Shown here: positions 4,867 through 7,441 of the stretch, piece by piece
How positions within the stretch are numbered: position 1 is the stretch's first letter
How the letters are laid out: each line of letters begins with the position of its first letter
Source: an uncultured Lachnospiraceae bacterium
Lineage (GTDB): Bacteria; Bacillota; Clostridia; Lachnospirales; Lachnospiraceae
Direction: 5' to 3'
Assembly: GCA_958446555.1 (NCBI GenBank)
Contig: CAUCWU010000114.1
Coordinates: forward strand, 1 to 7,441
Length of the DNA: 7,441 nt
Program-made: the position numbers and the translations under genes
The notes under the pieces: model-generated
Seen by the model: the letters and a program-made list of their open reading frames with translations, nothing else
Database searches by the model: none
What the model was told of the DNA's origin: nothing

Positions 4867-7419
4867 ATGATCTTGGATGATAACGGCTTTTTTTACCGAG
4901 GGCTTTTTCAGTATAATAAAAATACAAAAGATTACTTTCACAATCCAGTACTGGCAGTGTGCCTGACATATGAGGCAGAGAAACTGCCGTTATTTGTCAC
5001 CGTTGAAATGACGCTGGAAAAGCTAATCGGCAATGCAAGTGTACATTGCACTCTTGTTACGGCACAGGTGTGCATGACAAAGAGCAGACAGTGGTTTTAT
5101 TTAAGAAAAGAAGATTTTTCCTTGCCGCTTTCGCGGTCGCGTGAGTATCGTTTTGTAAGGCAGATTCGAATCTATGCAAAGCAGGATGGGCAGCAAACTA
5201 TAGCAGAGGAATGCGCAAGTATCTTGTTTGATGAGTCTAAAGCAGCTATAAATATTTCCGACGAGAAGAAATGTAACAATGTGCTTTTTGTCGAGGCACT
5301 TTCCTTCCAGAAATCTGATGGTATTAGTATCAGTACGCCAGTGTGTTCAAAGTGGACAAAGCCAGGCGAAACAATTGAGTATTCGGTTACGGTAGAAAAT
5401 GAGTGCAGGACACCTGTTATGGTTCATTTATCAGCAGAGGACGATGGCTGGAAAGAGTTAAAGCCACAGATTAAAATTGCGGATGGATCAGAATCAGGAA
5501 TGCAGATTTCAGATTCAGATGGTGGTTGGCTGCATTTGGAAACATCAGAAAGCAAAAATGTGACAGTAACTATTTTTATGACTGATACGTTGGCAGCAGG
5601 CGGCTGTGAAAAATTTCCAATTCATGCGAAGTGGAAAGTAATTGGAAATACAGACGAAAAAAACGAGGGAGACAGCACAATTACACTGTATGCAATGCGA
5701 AAATTGCCGCATCCATGCGTTATTTTCGATGATGATCTATTAAATGAAATTCGGCAGAAAATCAGTCGTGCAGATTGGGCAAAGGCAGCATATGAAAAGG
5801 CATATAAGGCATCAGAGGAATGGTCGTATCCATCAATTGATTTTAACAAAGACTATTTGTTTGACACTTCTCATGCGCATCATGCAAGAGACTGTGCAAT
5901 TATATATCAGATCAGCGGCGAGATTCGTTTTGCACAAAAAACAGCAGCATTTTTAAGAGAGTGGAGTGCACCAGATGGATATCGCAGACTTCCACGTGCC
6001 GGTAATCAGGAGCTTGTGCATGATGGAGAGTTTTTTAAAAGTGCAGCTTGTGCATATGATTTGATCTATGACTGGGATGGTTGGACAGAAAAAGATAGAG
6101 AGAATATAGAGCAGACAATGCGTTTTTATATGGAATATATTGACGTAGAGATTTGCAGCGGTGAGGCATCAAACTGGCTGCTTGCTGAGATTGCAGGAGC
6201 CGTTTATAGTGCAGCTGTATTGGGCGATAAGGAGCGCATGGAGCGTTTCTTATATGGACCGGGCGGTGCTGCCGACGAACTAGCAAAGGGTGTGCTTGAT
6301 GATGGCTGGTGGTATGAGGCTTCCATTGGCTACAATTTGATGTGTGCAGGACTAATGTCCGAATTGTCTGTTGCAGCATCACACTTTGGCATGAATTTTA
6401 AGGATATTAAGGTTACACCAGCTTACCGAAGAACAAACTGCGTGGCAGAGGCGCGCTTAGATGGTCTGTCTAATGATATCTGGGGTGAAAATACAAAAAA
6501 CTACAGAAGCATTGAGATGCTTTGGGACAGCCTGATTCCGTTCTATGATTATCGAGGAGTTGTCATGGGAATCAATGACTCTGCCGAACAAAAAAGCAAC
6601 GCACAGACAAAGGCATTTTATAAGCTTGATTATGAATTGGCTTATCGCTTGTACAAGAAGCCAGAGTATGCTTATATGATTTCAAGACTTGGCGATGATG
6701 AGCGAAATGTACTGTTTGGAGAAGAGGTGCGTCCTGCATATGAGTTAGATGAACTTCCATATGAAAAGAGCTGCTATGCGCAGAATGCAGGATCTGTTGT
6801 GCTTCGTTCTCATAAAAAGGATCGTCCAATCCGTGAGCAGATTCAGGTGGGTCTTAAATATGGCTCTCACGGCGGTGCACATGGTCACTATGACAGAGCA
6901 AGCATGAATGGACTGATGCGCTATGGTCGCTCATTAACCAATCCGGAGAATATCTGGTACAGCTATCATACATTCATGTATAAATTTTATTGTCAGACAT
7001 CAATCACTCACAATATGGTCACGGTCGATCTCAAGCAGCAGGAGGCCGCACCGCCAAAGCAGCTTTTGTTTTATGCAGGTGATGCAATGCAGGCATTTGG
7101 TGTAGAGAATAACAGCAGATGGAGCTATCCGCCGTATGGCGGCTGGCCGGTAGGCAAGCAAAAGACAATTGAAGAGCGCCAGTGGATGGAGGGTAGGAGC
7201 TTTCCAATTCCAGAAAAGCATCCAGAGTATGCAATGCGAAGCGGCTTCACAGAGCCTGTTATTACAAGACGAGTAACAATCCTTACGGATGACTATGTTG
7301 TTAATTTTGATTATGCAAAGAGCAGTCAGCCAGAGAGCAATCATGATTTCCAGTGCATTTACCATCTGCAGGGTCTTACAAAAGTGGATGATGCGCTGTC
7401 GATTCTGAGCCAACAATAA
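4867..7419 (+). CDS. Heparinase II/III-superfamily polysaccharide lyase, cytoplasmic, C-terminus possibly truncated
   Basis: This approximately 850-aa protein probably cleaves uronic-acid oligosaccharides by beta-elimination. Residues 1-135 are beta-rich and not recognised. About 139-275 resemble a NEW3/CARDB-like beta sandwich (KPGETIEYSVTVEN, then DDGW). From 280 (LPHPCVIFDDDLLNEIRQKI) to about 620 is the helical toroid, with ASNWLLAEIAGAV around Asn436 and DGWWYEASIGYN (479-490), whose Tyr489 fits the family's catalytic tyrosine. The heparinase II/III-like beta domain starts at about 650: GAHGHYD (670-676) holds the conserved His and Asp, and SITHNMVTVD (His715) matches the family's T-x-A-H-N-x-V-x-V-D motif. 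There is no signal peptide, so it should act inside the cell on imported sugars. The family's beta domain usually continues well past the HDFQCIYHLQG segment, yet the frame stops about 20 residues later, so truncation or a frameshift is possible. The exact substrate and lyase family number cannot be assigned. Confidence 0.87.
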   Translation: MILDDNGFFYRGLFQYNKNTKDYFHNPVLAVCLTYEAEKLPLFVTVEMTLEKLIGNASVHCTLVTAQVCMTKSRQWFYLRKEDFSLPLSRSREYRFVRQIRIYAKQDGQQTIAEECASILFDESKAAINISDEKKCNNVLFVEALSFQKSDGISISTPVCSKWTKPGETIEYSVTVENECRTPVMVHLSAEDDGWKELKPQIKIADGSESGMQISDSDGGWLHLETSESKNVTVTIFMTDTLAAGGCEKFPIHAKWKVIGNTDEKNEGDSTITLYAMRKLPHPCVIFDDDLLNEIRQKISRADWAKAAYEKAYKASEEWSYPSIDFNKDYLFDTSHAHHARDCAIIYQISGEIRFAQKTAAFLREWSAPDGYRRLPRAGNQELVHDGEFFKSAACAYDLIYDWDGWTEKDRENIEQTMRFYMEYIDVEICSGEASNWLLAEIAGAVYSAAVLGDKERMERFLYGPGGAADELAKGVLDDGWWYEASIGYNLMCAGLMSELSVAASHFGMNFKDIKVTPAYRRTNCVAEARLDGLSNDIWGENTKNYRSIEMLWDSLIPFYDYRGVVMGINDSAEQKSNAQTKAFYKLDYELAYRLYKKPEYAYMISRLGDDERNVLFGEEVRPAYELDELPYEKSCYAQNAGSVVLRSHKKDRPIREQIQVGLKYGSHGGAHGHYDRASMNGLMRYGRSLTNPENIWYSYHTFMYKFYCQTSITHNMVTVDLKQQEAAPPKQLLFYAGDAMQAFGVENNSRWSYPPYGGWPVGKQKTIEERQWMEGRSFPIPEKHPEYAMRSGFTEPVITRRVTILTDDYVVNFDYAKSSQPESNHDFQCIYHLQGLTKVDDALSILSQQ

Positions 7420-7441
7420 CGCCAAGGTCAATCAGGCGCTG

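Noticed and set aside
6035..6382. Antisense 115-codon frame within the lyase gene
   Set aside because: Its His/Gln/Ser-rich composition is typical of a reverse-frame shadow. The sense frame carries the recognisable toroid motifs.
7420..7438. CGCC/GGCG pairing after the lyase stop as a terminator
   Set aside because: It has only four base pairs around an 11-nt loop and no visible T run before the window ends. It cannot be told from chance or from coding sequence.

Overview
The window looks like a low-to-moderate-GC Gram-positive genome of the Clostridia, most likely a gut or rumen Lachnospiraceae-type bacterium. This is inferred from the protein families, the AGGAGG-like ribosome sites and the AT-rich intergenic DNA; no rRNA or taxonomic marker is present. 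It holds one carbohydrate-uptake locus with four protein genes, two of them incomplete or possibly incomplete at the window edges. I see no tRNA, rRNA, CRISPR array, insertion sequence or phage gene.

Layout: (1) positions 1-362, + strand, the 3' end of an ABC sugar-transporter permease (LplC/YtcP-type). (2) About 419-448, a strong hairpin flanked by A and T runs, which can end transcription from both sides of a convergent gene pair. (3) 488-2791, - strand, a 767-aa membrane-bound one-component AraC-type regulator of the YesS/YtdP kind: two transmembrane segments around an extracellular sensor, then a cytoplasmic part ending in an AraC helix-turn-helix domain. (4) 2792-3147, a 356-bp divergent control region. 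It holds a good promoter for the regulator, a tandem 9-bp repeat, an 11-bp inverted repeat with distant arms, a 12-bp palindrome and two small GC hairpins just before the ribosome site of the next gene. (5) 3148-4776, + strand, a 542-aa secreted sugar-binding protein of the LplA type with a C-terminal DUF3502-like segment. (6) About 4808-4846, an intrinsic-terminator-like hairpin. (7) 4867-7419, + strand, an approximately 850-aa heparinase II/III-superfamily polysaccharide lyase without a signal peptide. It stops within the region where the family's C-terminal beta domain normally continues, only 22 bp before the window ends.

How the parts probably work together (inference): the binding protein captures an oligosaccharide, probably uronic-acid-containing given the lyase family, and the permease pair (one partner lies outside the window) imports it. 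The lyase then cleaves it in the cytoplasm by beta-elimination. The membrane regulator probably senses the sugar outside the cell and activates the divergent binding-protein/lyase unit. The hairpin between binding protein and lyase would give the usual excess of binding protein over enzyme.

Nothing here is a clearly new class of system. The points most worth checking are the binding protein that lacks a lipobox cysteine although the host appears Gram-positive, the unassigned N-terminal region plus missing C-terminal part of the lyase, and the repeat structure of the divergent control region.
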